Below, piece by piece: positions 18,272-28,902 of a stretch of DNA of 64,000 bases. Source of the stretch: Rhodococcus zopfii NBRC 100606 = JCM 9919 (GTDB taxonomy: Bacteria > Actinomycetota > Actinomycetes > Mycobacteriales > Mycobacteriaceae). The stretch lies in contig NZ_BCXI01000018.1 of assembly GCF_001895025.1 (NCBI RefSeq), positions 62,001 through 126,000 of the forward strand. The letters are read 5' to 3'. The position numbers were made by a program, and so were the translations under genes. Below the pieces are notes generated by a model. That model was given only the letters and a program-made list of their open reading frames with translations. It did no database searches and had not been told where the DNA came from. The stretch's first letter is position 1, and each line of letters starts with the position of its first letter.

Positions 18272-20682
18272 CCGCCGACAAGGATGCTGCAGTCCGGAAC
18301 CCCCGCGTCACGATCGACGGCATCGAGATCTCCGTGCCGCCGGGCACTCTCGTGATCCGCGCCGCCGAGCAACTCGGCATCCGTATCCCGAGGTTCTGCG
18401 ACCACCCGTTGCTCGAGCCGGCCGGGGCGTGCCGCCAGTGCCTCGTCGAGGTCGAAGGCCAGCGCAAACCGCTCGCCTCGTGCACCACCACGGTCACCGA
18501 CGGCATGATCGTCCGAACTCAGCTCACCTCCCCGGTGGCCGACAAGGCGCAGCAGGGCGTGATGGAACTGCTGCTCATCAACCACCCCCTGGACTGCCCC
18601 GTGTGCGACAAGGGCGGGGAATGCCCGCTGCAGAACCAGGCGATGTCCAACGGCCGCGGCGATTCCCGCTTCGAGGGTGTCAAACGGACCTTCCCGAAGC
18701 CGATTGCGATCTCCGCACAGGTGCTGCTGGACCGGGAACGGTGCGTGAACTGCGCTCGCTGCACCCGTTTCTCGCAGCAGATCGCGGGCGACCCGTTCAT
18801 CGATCTGCTCGAGCGCGGGGCGGGGCAACAGGTCGGGATCTACGCCGAGGAACCCTTCGAGTCCTACTTTTCCGGTAACACCGTCCAGATCTGCCCGGTC
18901 GGAGCACTGACCGGAACGGCCTACCGGTTCCGGGCGCGCCCGTTCGACCTGGTGTCCAGCCCGAGCGCCTGCGAACACTGTGCCAGTGGCTGCGCGCAAC
19001 GCACCGATCATCGGCGCGGCACCGTGATGCGACGCCTCGCGGGCGACGATCCGCAGGTCAACGCCGAATGGAATTGCGACAAGGGCAGATGGGCGTTCAC
19101 CTATGCCACCGAACCCGACCGGCTCACCACCCCGCTGGTCCGCGACGACGACGGGACCCTCGCGCCGAGATCCTGGCCGGCCGCCCTCGCGATCGCCGCC
19201 CGGGGACTGGCCGCCGCGCGCGGTACGGGCCTGCTCGTCGGGGGACGCCTCACCGTCGAGGATGCGTACGCCTACGCGAAGTTCGCGCGGGTCGTCCTGG
19301 GCACCAACGACATCGACTTCCGGGCGCGGGCGCACTCCGAGGAGGAGGCGCAGTTCCTGGCGGCGCGCATCGCGGGCCGGCCTCTCACCGTCACGTACGA
19401 GGATCTGGATCGGGCGCCGGCGGTGCTGCTCGTCGGGTTCGAACCCGAGGAGGAATCGCCGATCGTCTTCCTCCGGTTGCGCCGGGCGGCACGCGGTGGG
19501 GCCGCGATCCGGTCGATCGCGCCGTACGCGAGCCGCGGCCTGACGAAGATGTCGGGCGAACTGGTGCAGGCCGTGCCCGGTGCCGAAGCCGCGGTGCTGG
19601 ACGGGATCCGGTCGGGCGAGCAGGCAGGGGACGTCGCGGACCTGCTCCGCCGGCCCGGATCGGTGATCGTCGTCGGGGAGCGGTGCGCGTCGATGCCCGG
19701 CGCGTTGTCCGCGGCGATCCGGCTCGCCGACGACACCGGCGCGCGGCTCGCGTGGGTGCCCCGGCGGGCCGGTGAACGCGGCGCGCTCGAAGCCGGGGCA
19801 TTGCCGACGCTGCTGCCGGGTGGGCGGGACGTCACCGACCCGCAGGCGCGCAGGGAGGTTTCGCAGGTGTGGTCCGACCCCGTCGGGGGCGCCGTGGAAC
19901 TGCCCGCGAATCCCGGCCGGGACACCGCGGGCATCCTCGCCGCGGCCGCGGCCGGTGACCTGGGGGCGCTCGTCATCGGCGGTGTCGACCTCGACGACCT
20001 GCCGGACCCGCAGGCGGCGCGGTCCGTGGTCGAATCGGCCGGATTCGTCGTGAGCCTCGACCTGCGTCGCAGTGCCGTCACCGATCTCGCGGACGTGGTG
20101 TTCCCGGTTGCCGCCGTCGCGGAGAAGTCCGGTGCCTTCCTCGATTGGGAGGGACGTGTCCGCGAGTTCGAGATCGCGCTGCGCGGCATCGACACCCTGC
20201 CCGACCGGCGGGTCCTCGACGCGCTCGCCGCCGAGATGGGTACCCGGCTCGGCATACCCGATACCGCGTCCGTGCGGCGGGAACTGGACCTCCTTGGCCT
20301 CTGGGAAGGCGAGTATCCGGCCGCTCCCGAAATCGGTGCGGTGGAGCCGCCCCGCGCCGGTCCCGGCGAGGCGGTCCTCGCAGGATGGCGGATGCTGCTC
20401 GATGCCGGGCGGATGCAGGACGGCGAACCGTACCTGGCCGCGACCGCCCGGCGACCCGTGGTCCGGCTGTCCACCGCGACCGCCACCGAGATCGGCGTAT
20501 CCGACGGGGACGCCGTGACGGTCGGCACCGACCGCGGCACCGTGACGCTGCCGCTCGAGATCACCGAGTTGCCCGACCGCGTCGTGTGGCTCCCGCTCGA
20601 CTCGCCCGGGTCCGCCGTCCATCGGCGGCTTGGCATCGGGCCCGGCGCACTCGTGCGGATCCGGGCCGGGGAGGTGCGGTGA
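18268..20682 (+). CDS. nuoG: NADH-quinone oxidoreductase subunit G
   Basis: Large Fe-S subunit of the NADH module (804 aa). The N-terminal [2Fe-2S] ferredoxin-like site is in [21 protein letters not shown]. The His/Cys-ligated N5 site is [17 protein letters not shown], and a further [4Fe-4S] site uses CVNCARC with [14 protein letters not shown] plus the Cys in WNCDKGRW match the optional N7 site, which is therefore present. The C-terminal half is a degenerate molybdopterin-oxidoreductase domain without cofactor function in complex I. The ATG overlaps the nuoF stop. Confidence 0.96.
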   Translation: MTADKDAAVRNPRVTIDGIEISVPPGTLVIRAAEQLGIRIPRFCDHPLLEPAGACRQCLVEVEGQRKPLASCTTTVTDGMIVRTQLTSPVADKAQQGVMELLLINHPLDCPVCDKGGECPLQNQAMSNGRGDSRFEGVKRTFPKPIAISAQVLLDRERCVNCARCTRFSQQIAGDPFIDLLERGAGQQVGIYAEEPFESYFSGNTVQICPVGALTGTAYRFRARPFDLVSSPSACEHCASGCAQRTDHRRGTVMRRLAGDDPQVNAEWNCDKGRWAFTYATEPDRLTTPLVRDDDGTLAPRSWPAALAIAARGLAAARGTGLLVGGRLTVEDAYAYAKFARVVLGTNDIDFRARAHSEEEAQFLAARIAGRPLTVTYEDLDRAPAVLLVGFEPEEESPIVFLRLRRAARGGAAIRSIAPYASRGLTKMSGELVQAVPGAEAAVLDGIRSGEQAGDVADLLRRPGSVIVVGERCASMPGALSAAIRLADDTGARLAWVPRRAGERGALEAGALPTLLPGGRDVTDPQARREVSQVWSDPVGGAVELPANPGRDTAGILAAAAAGDLGALVIGGVDLDDLPDPQAARSVVESAGFVVSLDLRRSAVTDLADVVFPVAAVAEKSGAFLDWEGRVREFEIALRGIDTLPDRRVLDALAAEMGTRLGIPDTASVRRELDLLGLWEGEYPAAPEIGAVEPPRAGPGEAVLAGWRMLLDAGRMQDGEPYLAATARRPVVRLSTATATEIGVSDGDAVTVGTDRGTVTLPLEITELPDRVVWLPLDSPGSAVHRRLGIGPGALVRIRAGEVR

Positions 20683-21944
20683 TGTCCGGATACACCGACC
20701 TGGCGGCGTTCGGCCACGATCCGTGGTGGCTGATCCTCGTCAAGGCCGTGGCGGTGTTCGCGTTCCTGGTGCTCACCGTTCTCGTGGCGATCTACGCGGA
20801 ACGGCGGGTCCTGGCCCGCATGCAGATGCGGGTCGGACCGAATCGTCTGGGGCCGCAAGGCATCCTGCAGAGCCTCGCCGACGGCGTCAAACTGGCGCTG
20901 AAGGAGGGCATCGTCCCGTCCGGGGTGGACCGTCCCGTCTATCTGCTCGCCCCGATCATCGCGACGGTGCCGGCGTTCATGGCGTTCGCGGTGATCCCGT
21001 TCGGACCGGTGGTCTCGGCGTTCGGGCAGCGCACGCCCTTGCAGCTCACCGATCTTCCGGTCGCGGTGCTGTACATCCTGGCGGTCACCTCCATCGGTGT
21101 GTACGGCATCGTGCTCGCCGGCTGGTCGTCCGGATCGACGTACCCGCTGCTCGGTGGTCTGCGGTCGACCGCGCAGGTGATCTCGTACGAGATCGCGATG
21201 GGTTTGTCGTTCGCTGCGGTGTTCCTGCTCTCCGGCACGATGTCCACGTCCGGGATCGTGTCCGGGCAGATCGGGACGTGGTACGTCTTCCTGCTGTTGC
21301 CCTCGTTCCTCATCTACGTCACGGCGATGGTCGGCGAAACCAACCGCGCCCCGTTTGATCTGCCCGAAGCCGAAGGTGAACTCGTCGGCGGATTCCACAC
21401 CGAGTACTCGTCGCTGCGCTTCGCGATGTTCATGCTCGCCGAGTACGTCAACATGACGACCGTGTCCGCGCTGGCCACCACGCTGTTCCTCGGCGGCTGG
21501 CATGCTCCGTGGCCGCTGAACGTGTGGGACGGCGCCGACTCCGGGTGGTGGCCGGTGCTGTGGTTCGTCGTCAAGGTGTGGGCGTTCCTGTTCTTGTTCG
21601 TGTGGCTGCGCGCCACGCTGCCCCGGCTGCGCTACGACCAGTTCATGAACCTCGGCTGGAAGATCCTCATTCCGGCGTCGCTGCTGTGGGTCGTGGTGGT
21701 CGCCGTGATCCGGGCGCTCGGCAATGAAGGATATGCGGCCGGGCAGGGCACGCTCGCCGCCGTCGGCGCGGCGTGCGTCCTGGTGTTCCTCGTGCTCATG
21801 CGGATGCGACGTGGATCCGGCAGCGGTGAACCCGACCGCATCGCACCGGAAGTGGACGAACCGTTCGATCCGAGGGCCGGGGGCTTCCCGGTCCCGCCGA
21901 TGCCGGGCACGGTGCCCGCGCAGCGCACTCCCGGGGAGGGATGA
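20682..21944 (+). CDS. nuoH: NADH-quinone oxidoreductase subunit H
   Basis: Membrane subunit (420 aa) that contacts the quinone channel. [26 protein letters not shown] and [26 protein letters not shown] are NuoH signatures. The C-terminus carries a soluble Pro-rich extension of about 45 residues, as in mycobacteria. ATG at 20682 overlaps the nuoG stop (TGATG); GTG at 20679 is an alternative start adding one residue. Confidence 0.96.
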   Translation: MSGYTDLAAFGHDPWWLILVKAVAVFAFLVLTVLVAIYAERRVLARMQMRVGPNRLGPQGILQSLADGVKLALKEGIVPSGVDRPVYLLAPIIATVPAFMAFAVIPFGPVVSAFGQRTPLQLTDLPVAVLYILAVTSIGVYGIVLAGWSSGSTYPLLGGLRSTAQVISYEIAMGLSFAAVFLLSGTMSTSGIVSGQIGTWYVFLLLPSFLIYVTAMVGETNRAPFDLPEAEGELVGGFHTEYSSLRFAMFMLAEYVNMTTVSALATTLFLGGWHAPWPLNVWDGADSGWWPVLWFVVKVWAFLFLFVWLRATLPRLRYDQFMNLGWKILIPASLLWVVVVAVIRALGNEGYAAGQGTLAAVGAACVLVFLVLMRMRRGSGSGEPDRIAPEVDEPFDPRAGGFPVPPMPGTVPAQRTPGEG

Positions 21945-22480
21945 CGATGCCCGAATTCCTCGATCCGATCGCCGGTTTCGGCACCACGTTCGCGGCGATG
22001 TTCAAGAAGCCGATCACCGAGCAGTACCCCGAGCAGAAGCGCCCGCCGGCACCGGGATATCACGGCCGTCACCAGCTCAACCGGCACCCGGACGGCCTCG
22101 AGAAGTGCATCGGCTGCGAACTGTGCGCGTGGGCGTGCCCGGCCGACGCCATCTTCGTCGAAGCCGCGGACAACACCGACACCGAACGATATTCGCCGGG
22201 GGAGCGGTACGGCCGGGTCTACCAGATCAACTATCTGCGGTGCATCGGTTGCGGTCTGTGCGTCGAGGCGTGCCCGACACGCGCGCTGACCATGACCTCC
22301 GACTACGAGATGGCCGACGACAACCGTGCCGACCTCATCTACGACCGGTCGCGGCTGCTGGCACCGCTGCAACCAGGGATGGAGGCGCCGCCGCACGCGA
22401 TGTACCCGGGCACCACCGACGAGGACTACTACCGGGGACTGGTACCGGGCGCCGATCCGGAAGGAGCACCGGAACAATGA
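21941..22480 (+). CDS. nuoI: NADH-quinone oxidoreductase subunit I
   Basis: Ferredoxin-like subunit (179 aa) with clusters N6a and N6b. The two [4Fe-4S] motifs are [12 protein letters not shown] and [12 protein letters not shown]. The ATG at 21941 overlaps the nuoH stop; a second in-frame ATG two codons later is possible. Confidence 0.97.
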   Translation: MTMPEFLDPIAGFGTTFAAMFKKPITEQYPEQKRPPAPGYHGRHQLNRHPDGLEKCIGCELCAWACPADAIFVEAADNTDTERYSPGERYGRVYQINYLRCIGCGLCVEACPTRALTMTSDYEMADDNRADLIYDRSRLLAPLQPGMEAPPHAMYPGTTDEDYYRGLVPGADPEGAPEQ

Positions 22481-23292
22481 ACATGCTCACCACCGTAGTC
22501 CTCGACCCAGCGGTCCTCGCCCAGGACGTCGTCGAGCGCACGTCCACCGGTGAAGCGGTGCAGTTCTGGATCCTGGCCGTCGTCGCCGTGGTCGGGGGGA
22601 TCGGGGTGGTCGTCTCGACCAAGGCCGTGTACTCGGCGATCTTCCTGGCGCTGACCATGATCGTGCTGGCCGCCTTCTACATTGCGCAGGATGCCCAGTT
22701 CCTCGGCGTCGTCCAGATCGTCGTGTACACCGGCGCAGTCATGATGCTGTTCCTGTTCGTAGTGATGCTCGTCGGTGTCGACACGTCCGAGTCGCTCACC
22801 GAAACACTTCGCGGGCACCGTATCGCCGCAGTCGTGGCCGGAATCGGCTTCGGGGCGTTGATCATCGGGTTCCTCGCCGACACCGAACTGCCGCCGTTCG
22901 CGGGTTTGACGGACACCGGCGACGGGCATGTCGCCGGTCTCGCGGAGCTGCTGTTCGTGCGGTATGTGTGGGCGTTCGAACTCACCGGGGCACTGCTCGT
23001 CACCGCGACCATCGGCGCGATGGTGCTGACCCATCGTGAACGGGTGGGTGAGCGCCTCGGCCAGAAGGAACTGGCCCGCAAGCGGTTCCGTGACTGGGGT
23101 GCGCCGACCGCGCCCGGGGAGCCGGAGGTGCGCGTGACGCCGCTGCCCAGTCCCGGTGTGTATGCACGACGCAACGCCGTCGACGTTCCGGCCCGGCTGC
23201 CGGACGGCACCTACTCGCCGCTGTCGGTGAGCCGGGTGCTCGAGGCCCGGGGCGCGGTGGTCGAGGGGCCGGGCGAGGAGGAAACCCGATGA
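22477..23292 (+). CDS. nuoJ: NADH-quinone oxidoreductase subunit J
   Basis: Membrane subunit (271 aa, five predicted transmembrane helices). [49 protein letters not shown] is the conserved ND6-like core. The C-terminal soluble tail of about 90 residues is long, as in other actinobacteria. ATG overlaps the nuoI stop and follows GGAAGGAG. Confidence 0.95.
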   Translation: MNMLTTVVLDPAVLAQDVVERTSTGEAVQFWILAVVAVVGGIGVVVSTKAVYSAIFLALTMIVLAAFYIAQDAQFLGVVQIVVYTGAVMMLFLFVVMLVGVDTSESLTETLRGHRIAAVVAGIGFGALIIGFLADTELPPFAGLTDTGDGHVAGLAELLFVRYVWAFELTGALLVTATIGAMVLTHRERVGERLGQKELARKRFRDWGAPTAPGEPEVRVTPLPSPGVYARRNAVDVPARLPDGTYSPLSVSRVLEARGAVVEGPGEEETR

Positions 23293-23588
23293 ATCCGGCG
23301 AACTACCTGTACCTTTCCGCATTGCTGTTCACCATCGGTGCCGCCGGTGTTCTCGTCCGACGCAACGCGCTGATCGTATTCATGTGCGTCGAGCTCATGC
23401 TCAACGCCACGAACCTGTCGTTCGTGACGTTCGCGCGGATGCACGGAAACCTCGACGGCCAGGTGTTCGCGTTCTTCACGATGGTCGTCGCCGCCGCCGA
23501 GGTGGTGGTCGGCTTGGCCATCATCATGACCATCTTCCGTGCCCGGCGTTCGGTCTCGGTCGACGACAACAACCTGCTGAAGTACTGA
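23289..23588 (+). CDS. nuoK: NADH-quinone oxidoreductase subunit K
   Basis: Small membrane subunit (99 aa, three transmembrane helices). [31 protein letters not shown] contains the conserved membrane Glu of ND4L, and the second helix Glu is in [17 protein letters not shown] overlaps the nuoJ stop. Confidence 0.97.
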   Translation: MNPANYLYLSALLFTIGAAGVLVRRNALIVFMCVELMLNATNLSFVTFARMHGNLDGQVFAFFTMVVAAAEVVVGLAIIMTIFRARRSVSVDDNNLLKY

Positions 23589-23636
23589 GCCTGTCGAAGC
23601 ACCGAGCCTGTGCGGATGCACTGAGAGGAGACCGGG

Positions 23637-25550
23637 ATGGGCGGAACCTCGGCCGTGTGGCTGCTGCCGGCGCTGCCGCTCGCCGGCGCCGCGATACTGC
23701 TGCTGACCGGGCGGCGCGGCGACGCGTGGGGACATCTGCTCGGCTGCGCGACCGCGCTCGCGTCGTTCGTTCTCGGCCTGGTGCTGTTCGTGCAGATGCT
23801 CGGCCGTGACGCCGCCGACCGGGCCGTGCAGCAGGACCTGTTCTCGTGGGTCCCCGCCGGTGGGCTGCAGGTCGGCTTCGGTCTGCACCTGGACCAGTTG
23901 TCGATGTGCTTCGTGCTGCTCATCACCGGCGTCGGATCGTTGATCCACATCTACTCGGTCGGATACATGGCGCACGGTCCGGACCCGTCGGGCAACACGG
24001 CGGGACGGGCGCCCGGGCGACGGCTGTTCTTCGCATACCTCAACCTGTTCCTCGCCGCGATGCTGTTGCTGGTGCTCGCCGACAACTACCTGGGCCTGTA
24101 CCTCGGGTGGGAGGGTGTCGGTCTCGCGTCGTACCTGTTGATCGGGTTCTGGCAGTACAAGCCGACCGCGGCGACCGCGGCGAAGAAGGCGTTCGTCGTC
24201 AACCGGGTCGGCGACATGGGCCTGGTCGTCGCGATGATGATCATGTTCGCCTCGTTCGGCACGATCGGGTTCGCCGACGTCTTCCCCGCAGTTCCGGGTG
24301 CGAGCGAGACGGTGTCGACGGCGATCGGCCTGACGCTGCTGCTGGCGGCGTGCGGTAAATCCGCGCAGGTGCCGTTGCAGTCGTGGCTCGGGGACGCGAT
24401 GGAAGGTCCCACCCCGGTGTCCGCGCTGATCCACGCGGCGACGATGGTCACCGCCGGTGTCTACCTGATCGTCCGCTCCGGGCCGATTTTCGACGCCGCG
24501 CCGGGCGCGCAGCTGGCCGTGGTGATCGTCGGTGCGGTGACCTTACTGTTCGGCGCGATCATCGGCTGTGCGAAGGACGACATCAAGAAGGCGCTGGCTG
24601 CGTCGACGATGAGTCAGATCGGCTACATGGTGCTCGCCGCGGGACTCGGACCGGCCGGCTACGCGTTCGCGATCATGCACCTGCTCACCCACGGCTTCTT
24701 CAAGGCGGGGCTGTTCCTCGGCGCCGGATCGGTGATGCACGGCATGAACGACGAAACCGACATGCGCCGCTTCGGTGGACTGCGCGCCGTCATGCCCGTC
24801 ACCTTCGTCACGTTCGGCCTCGCATATCTGGCGATCATCGGGATACCGCCCTTCGCCGGGTTCTTCTCGAAGGACCTGATCATCGAGGCGGCGTTCGGAT
24901 CCGGCGGCGCCGAAGGCTTCGTCCTCGGCGCGGCCGCACTGCTCGGCGCCGGCATCACCGCGTTCTACATGACCCGCGTGATGCTCATGACGTTCTTCGG
25001 GCAGCGGCGATGGACGGTCGACGTGCACCCGCACGAGTCACCCGGGGTGATGACCGCGCCGATGGTGGTGCTGGCGATCGGATCAGTCGCCGGCGGTGCA
25101 CTCCTGGCCTACGGTGGGGCGCTGGTGAACTGGCTCGAACCGGTCGTCGGGGAACACCACGGTGAACTTCCGGTCCCGGTGTGGGTGCTCACCGTCGTGA
25201 CCCTCGCGGTGGTGCTCGTCGGGGTCGCCGTCGCCTACCGGCAGTATGCGACCCGCGCGATCCCGGTCGATGCACCGGACGACGTGTCCGGCCTGACCCG
25301 CGCCGCGCGCCGCGACCTGTACGGGGACGCGGTCAACGAAGCGGTGTTCATGCGACCGGGACAGCACGCGACCCGCGCCCTCGTCGACGTCGACGTCCGC
25401 GCCGTCGACGGTGCCGTCGGTGGGATCGCCGCGCTGATCGCCGCCGCGTCGGCGCGACTGCGCACCCTGCAGACCGGATTCGCCCGGTCCTATGCCCTGT
25501 CCATGCTTGTAGGCGCGGCCCTGGTGGTCGCCACGATGGTGCTCTGGTGA
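23637..25550 (+). CDS. nuoL: NADH-quinone oxidoreductase subunit L
   Basis: Antiporter-like proton-pumping subunit (637 aa, many transmembrane helices). [16 protein letters not shown] holds the conserved helix-5 Glu region. [32 protein letters not shown] holds the Lys/His region, and [17 protein letters not shown] follows. The lateral amphipathic helix region lies near the C-terminus. ATG at 23637 follows GAGAGGAG. The 48-bp gap after nuoK contains the near-repeated phrase GAGCCTGT. Confidence 0.97.
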   Translation: MGGTSAVWLLPALPLAGAAILLLTGRRGDAWGHLLGCATALASFVLGLVLFVQMLGRDAADRAVQQDLFSWVPAGGLQVGFGLHLDQLSMCFVLLITGVGSLIHIYSVGYMAHGPDPSGNTAGRAPGRRLFFAYLNLFLAAMLLLVLADNYLGLYLGWEGVGLASYLLIGFWQYKPTAATAAKKAFVVNRVGDMGLVVAMMIMFASFGTIGFADVFPAVPGASETVSTAIGLTLLLAACGKSAQVPLQSWLGDAMEGPTPVSALIHAATMVTAGVYLIVRSGPIFDAAPGAQLAVVIVGAVTLLFGAIIGCAKDDIKKALAASTMSQIGYMVLAAGLGPAGYAFAIMHLLTHGFFKAGLFLGAGSVMHGMNDETDMRRFGGLRAVMPVTFVTFGLAYLAIIGIPPFAGFFSKDLIIEAAFGSGGAEGFVLGAAALLGAGITAFYMTRVMLMTFFGQRRWTVDVHPHESPGVMTAPMVVLAIGSVAGGALLAYGGALVNWLEPVVGEHHGELPVPVWVLTVVTLAVVLVGVAVAYRQYATRAIPVDAPDDVSGLTRAARRDLYGDAVNEAVFMRPGQHATRALVDVDVRAVDGAVGGIAALIAAASARLRTLQTGFARSYALSMLVGAALVVATMVLW

Positions 25551-25557
25551 GGATGCG

Positions 25558-27195
25558 ATGAACCAGTTCCCGTGGCTGAGCGCGCTCTGGCTGGTGCCGT
25601 CGGCCGGCGCGCTGCTCGTGTGGATGGTGCCCGCGCGCAGACCCGACCTCGCCAAGGCCGGTGCGCTGGCCGTGTCGCTGGTGGTCGCGGTGCTCGCGAT
25701 CGTCGTGGCGGTGCGATTCGAGCCCGGGGGAGCGCAGTACCAGTTCGTGGAAGCCCACGAGTGGATCCCCGCTTTCGGCGCCGGATACACGCTCGGCGTC
25801 GACGGCATCGCACTGGTGCTGGTGCTGCTCACCGCGGTGCTGGTGCCGTTGCTGCTGCTGGCCGGCTGGAACGACACCCGGGCGGCCGAGGGCGGGAACG
25901 GGATCGCGGGCAAGACGCCGCACGCGTACGTCGCGCTGATCCTGGTGGTCGAGGCGATGGTGCTGCTGGCGTTCACCGCCCTCGACATCCTGCTGTTCTA
26001 CGTGTTCTTCGAAGCGATGCTCATCCCGATGTACTTCCTCATCGGGGGGTTCGGTCGCGCGCAGGACCGGGCCACCCGATCCGCCGCGGCGGTGAAGTTC
26101 CTGCTCTACAACCTGTTCGGCGGCCTGATGATGCTCGCCGCGGTCATCGGCCTGTACATCCTGACCGTCGATCAGGGTGCGGGGACGTTCGACTTCCGCG
26201 AGGTGGTCGCGTCCGCGACCGCCGGCGATCTCGGTGCCTCCCCGGGCCTGCTGAACGCGCTGTTCCTCGGATTCATGTTCGCGTTCGCGGTCAAGGCGCC
26301 GCTGTGGCCGTTCCACAGCTGGCTGCCCGGCGCCGCCGTGGAAGCGACCCCGGCCAGTGCCGTGCTGATGATGGCGATCGTCGACAAGGTCGGCACGTTC
26401 GCGATGCTGCGATACTGCCTGCAGCTGTTTCCGGAGGCGTCGGCGACGTTCGCGCCGCTGATCGTCACCCTGTCGGTGATCGGCATTCTGTACGGCGCGA
26501 TCGCGGCCATCGGGCAGACCGATGTGATGCGGCTGATCGCCTACACCTCGATCTCGCACTTCGGGTTCATCGTGCTGGGGATCTTCGCGATGACCAGCCA
26601 ATCACAGACCGGATCGACGCTGTACATGGTCAACCACGGGCTGTCGACGGCGGCATTGTTCCTCATCGCGGGATTCCTGGTCTCCCGCAGGGGTTCCCGC
26701 ATGATCGCCTCGTTCGGCGGGGTGCGGAAGGCCGCGCCGATCGCGGCCGGCACGTTCCTCGTCGCGGGCCTGGCGACGTTGTCGCTGCCCGGACTCGCCC
26801 CGTTCATCAGCGAATTCCTCGTCCTGATCGGTACCTTCCCGCGGTACGGGATCGCCGCGGTGTTCGCGACCGGCGCGCTCGTGCTCTCCGCGGTCTACGT
26901 GCTGTGGCTGTACCAGCGGATGATGACCGGGCCGCTCGCCTCCGGCACCGAGAAGATGCGCGATCTGGTGCCGCGCGAGCTGGTCGTCGTGGCGCCGCTC
27001 ATCGCGTTGCTGATCGTGCTCGGCCTGTTCCCGAAACCGGCGCTCGACGTGATCGACCCGGCGGTGAACCACACGATGACCACGATCGGGCAGACCGACC
27101 CGGCGCCCACCGTGCCCGGTCCGGCACTGGCCGGAACGGTGGTGGGCGCCGATCCGGATGCCGAGATGCCCCAGCAGGGAGGTGAATCCGAGTGA
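25558..27195 (+). CDS. nuoM: NADH-quinone oxidoreductase subunit M
   Basis: Antiporter-like subunit (545 aa). FYVFFEAMLIPMYFLIGGFG carries the conserved Glu. APLWPFHSWLPGAAVEATPASAVLMMAIVDKVGTFAMLRY and IAYTSISHFGFIVLGI are family blocks. ATG follows TGAGGATGCG after a 7-bp gap. Its stop overlaps the nuoN GTG. Confidence 0.97.
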   Translation: MNQFPWLSALWLVPSAGALLVWMVPARRPDLAKAGALAVSLVVAVLAIVVAVRFEPGGAQYQFVEAHEWIPAFGAGYTLGVDGIALVLVLLTAVLVPLLLLAGWNDTRAAEGGNGIAGKTPHAYVALILVVEAMVLLAFTALDILLFYVFFEAMLIPMYFLIGGFGRAQDRATRSAAAVKFLLYNLFGGLMMLAAVIGLYILTVDQGAGTFDFREVVASATAGDLGASPGLLNALFLGFMFAFAVKAPLWPFHSWLPGAAVEATPASAVLMMAIVDKVGTFAMLRYCLQLFPEASATFAPLIVTLSVIGILYGAIAAIGQTDVMRLIAYTSISHFGFIVLGIFAMTSQSQTGSTLYMVNHGLSTAALFLIAGFLVSRRGSRMIASFGGVRKAAPIAAGTFLVAGLATLSLPGLAPFISEFLVLIGTFPRYGIAAVFATGALVLSAVYVLWLYQRMMTGPLASGTEKMRDLVPRELVVVAPLIALLIVLGLFPKPALDVIDPAVNHTMTTIGQTDPAPTVPGPALAGTVVGADPDAEMPQQGGESE

Positions 27196-28763
27196 ACGAG
27201 ATCAGCGCACCGTCGATCGAATACGGTCTGCTCTCGCCGATGCTCATCGTGTTCGGTGTCGCGGTCGCGGGGGTGCTCGTCGAGGCGTTCGTGCCCCACC
27301 GGGCCCGGCATTCGACACAGTTCGGGCTCGCGGTCGCCGGGCTCGTCGCGGCGTTCGTGGCGGTCGTATCGCTCGCAGGGACCAGCAGGTCGGCGGTGCT
27401 CGGCGCAGTGGTGATCGACGGCCCGGCGCTGTTCCTGCAAGGCGCGATCCTGCTGACTTCGATCCTCGCGGTCGGACTGATCGCGCAACGGCACCCGGCA
27501 GTCGCGGAGACCGTCCCGGCCGCCGCGGGGGCTCGATCTTCTGTCGACGCGTTCGCGCCGGAACCGTCCGTACCGCCCGGCAGCGCCGCCGAACGCGCGG
27601 CGGCAGACCGGGGAGCGACCACCACCGAGGTGTTCCCGCTCGCGATGTTCGCGGTCGGCGGGATGATGCTGTTCCCCGCATCGGACGACCTGCTCAGCAT
27701 GTTCGTGGCCCTGGAGGTGCTGTCACTGCCGCTGTACCTGCTGTGCGGCCTCGCCCGTCACCGCCGGCTGCTGTCGCAGGAGGCAGCACTGAAGTACCTT
27801 CTGCTCGGCGCGTTCTCGTCGGCGTTCTTCCTCTACGGCATGGCCTTGCTGTACGGGTACGCGGGTACGGTGCGATTGTCCGGCATCGCGGCGGCGGTCG
27901 CCGACGGATCCGGTGACGACACGCTCGCCCTGATCGGGGTGGCGCTGCTGGCGGTGGGATTGCTGTTCAAGGTCGGTGCGGTGCCGTTCCAGTCGTGGAT
28001 CCCCGACGTCTACCAGGGCGCCCCGACGCCGGTCACCGCGTTCATGGCGTCGGCGACGAAGATCGCCGCCTTCGGGGCGCTGCTGCGGGTGTTCTACGTC
28101 GCGGTGCCCGGGCTGAGCGCGAACTGGCAGCCGGTGCTCGGGGCCGTCGCGGTCCTCACGATGGTCGTCGCGTCGGTGGTTGCGGTGACCCAGCGCGACG
28201 TCAAGAGGATGCTCGCGTATTCGTCCGTCGCCCACGTCGGTTTCGTCCTCACCGGCCTGGTCGCGGCGAACCACGCGGGCGTCGCGTCGACGATGTTCTA
28301 TCTGCTCGCCTACGGGATCAGCACGGTCGGGGCGTTCGCGATCGTCGGCCTCGTCCGCGACCGCAGTGGGGAAGCAGGCGATCTGTCTGCCTGGGCGGGT
28401 TTGGGCCGGCGATCCCCGGTCGTGGCCGCGGCGTTCGCCCTGTTTCTGCTCGCGTTCGCCGGTATCCCGCTGACCAGTGGTTTCGTCAGCAAGTTCGCAG
28501 TGTTCGGCGCCGCGATCGAGGGTGGTGCCGCGCCGCTCGTCGTCGTCGGTGTCGTGTGCAGCGCGATCGCCGCGTACTTCTACGTGCGGGTGATCGTCCT
28601 GATGTTCTTCACCGAGGCCCACGATGACGCGGCGACGGTCGTCGCGCCCGGTGGGGTGACCGGCGTGGTCGTCGCGGTGTCCGCGCTGGTGACCGTGGTG
28701 CTCGGAATCGTTCCGCAGCCGGTACTCGATCTCGCGGACCGGGCAGCGGGCTTCTTCCAGTGA
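27192..28763 (+). CDS. nuoN: NADH-quinone oxidoreductase subunit N
   Basis: Antiporter-like subunit (523 aa) and last gene of the operon. MFVALEVLSLPLYLLCGLARH has the conserved Glu. VPFQSWIPDVYQGAPTPVTAFMASATKIAAFGALLRVF and LAYSSVAHVGFVLTGLV are diagnostic. A hydrophilic insert of about 45 residues (near residues 105-150) between early helices is longer than in E. coli. GTG start overlaps the nuoM stop. Confidence 0.96.
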   Translation: MNEISAPSIEYGLLSPMLIVFGVAVAGVLVEAFVPHRARHSTQFGLAVAGLVAAFVAVVSLAGTSRSAVLGAVVIDGPALFLQGAILLTSILAVGLIAQRHPAVAETVPAAAGARSSVDAFAPEPSVPPGSAAERAAADRGATTTEVFPLAMFAVGGMMLFPASDDLLSMFVALEVLSLPLYLLCGLARHRRLLSQEAALKYLLLGAFSSAFFLYGMALLYGYAGTVRLSGIAAAVADGSGDDTLALIGVALLAVGLLFKVGAVPFQSWIPDVYQGAPTPVTAFMASATKIAAFGALLRVFYVAVPGLSANWQPVLGAVAVLTMVVASVVAVTQRDVKRMLAYSSVAHVGFVLTGLVAANHAGVASTMFYLLAYGISTVGAFAIVGLVRDRSGEAGDLSAWAGLGRRSPVVAAAFALFLLAFAGIPLTSGFVSKFAVFGAAIEGGAAPLVVVGVVCSAIAAYFYVRVIVLMFFTEAHDDAATVVAPGGVTGVVVAVSALVTVVLGIVPQPVLDLADRAAGFFQ

Positions 28764-28764
28764 C

Positions 28765-28797
28765 GGTGTTCTTTCGGTGATGGTGTTCTTTCGGTGA
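28765..28797 (+). repeat. Tandem 16-bp duplication just after nuoN
   Basis: GGTGTTCTTTCGGTGA occurs at 28765-28780 and again at 28782-28797 (period 17), beginning one base after the nuoN stop codon. No clear hairpin is formed. The rest of the nuoN-comEA gap holds the DnaA-box match and the comEA promoter. Confidence 0.8.
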
Positions 28798-28813
28798 CCG
28801 GCCGTGTGCCGAG

Positions 28814-28822
28814 TTGTCCACA
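28814..28822 (+). promoter_or_regulatory. Match to the actinobacterial DnaA box
   Basis: TTGTCCACA equals the high-GC DnaA-box consensus. A weaker copy (CCATCCACA) follows about 10 bp later. It lies upstream of comEA-comEC-holA; holA encodes a replication protein. A single exact 9-mer can occur by chance. Confidence 0.3.
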
Positions 28823-28890
28823 GGCGCCCGATCCATCCACAGATCTGCCCGATCCGTCGCCGCCCGGCCCCGAGCCGGAGCCGCCGTGGT

Positions 28891-28896
28891 TAACGT
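28891..28896 (+). promoter_or_regulatory. Candidate leaderless -10 box of comEA
   Basis: TAACGT lies 6 nt before the ATG at 28903. Confidence 0.5.
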
Positions 28897-28902
28897 CGCG
28901 GC

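Noticed and set aside
17977-20622. 881-codon minus-strand open frame opposite nuoF/nuoG
   Set aside because: Antisense of clear complex I genes; no recognisable domain; composition of a shadow frame.
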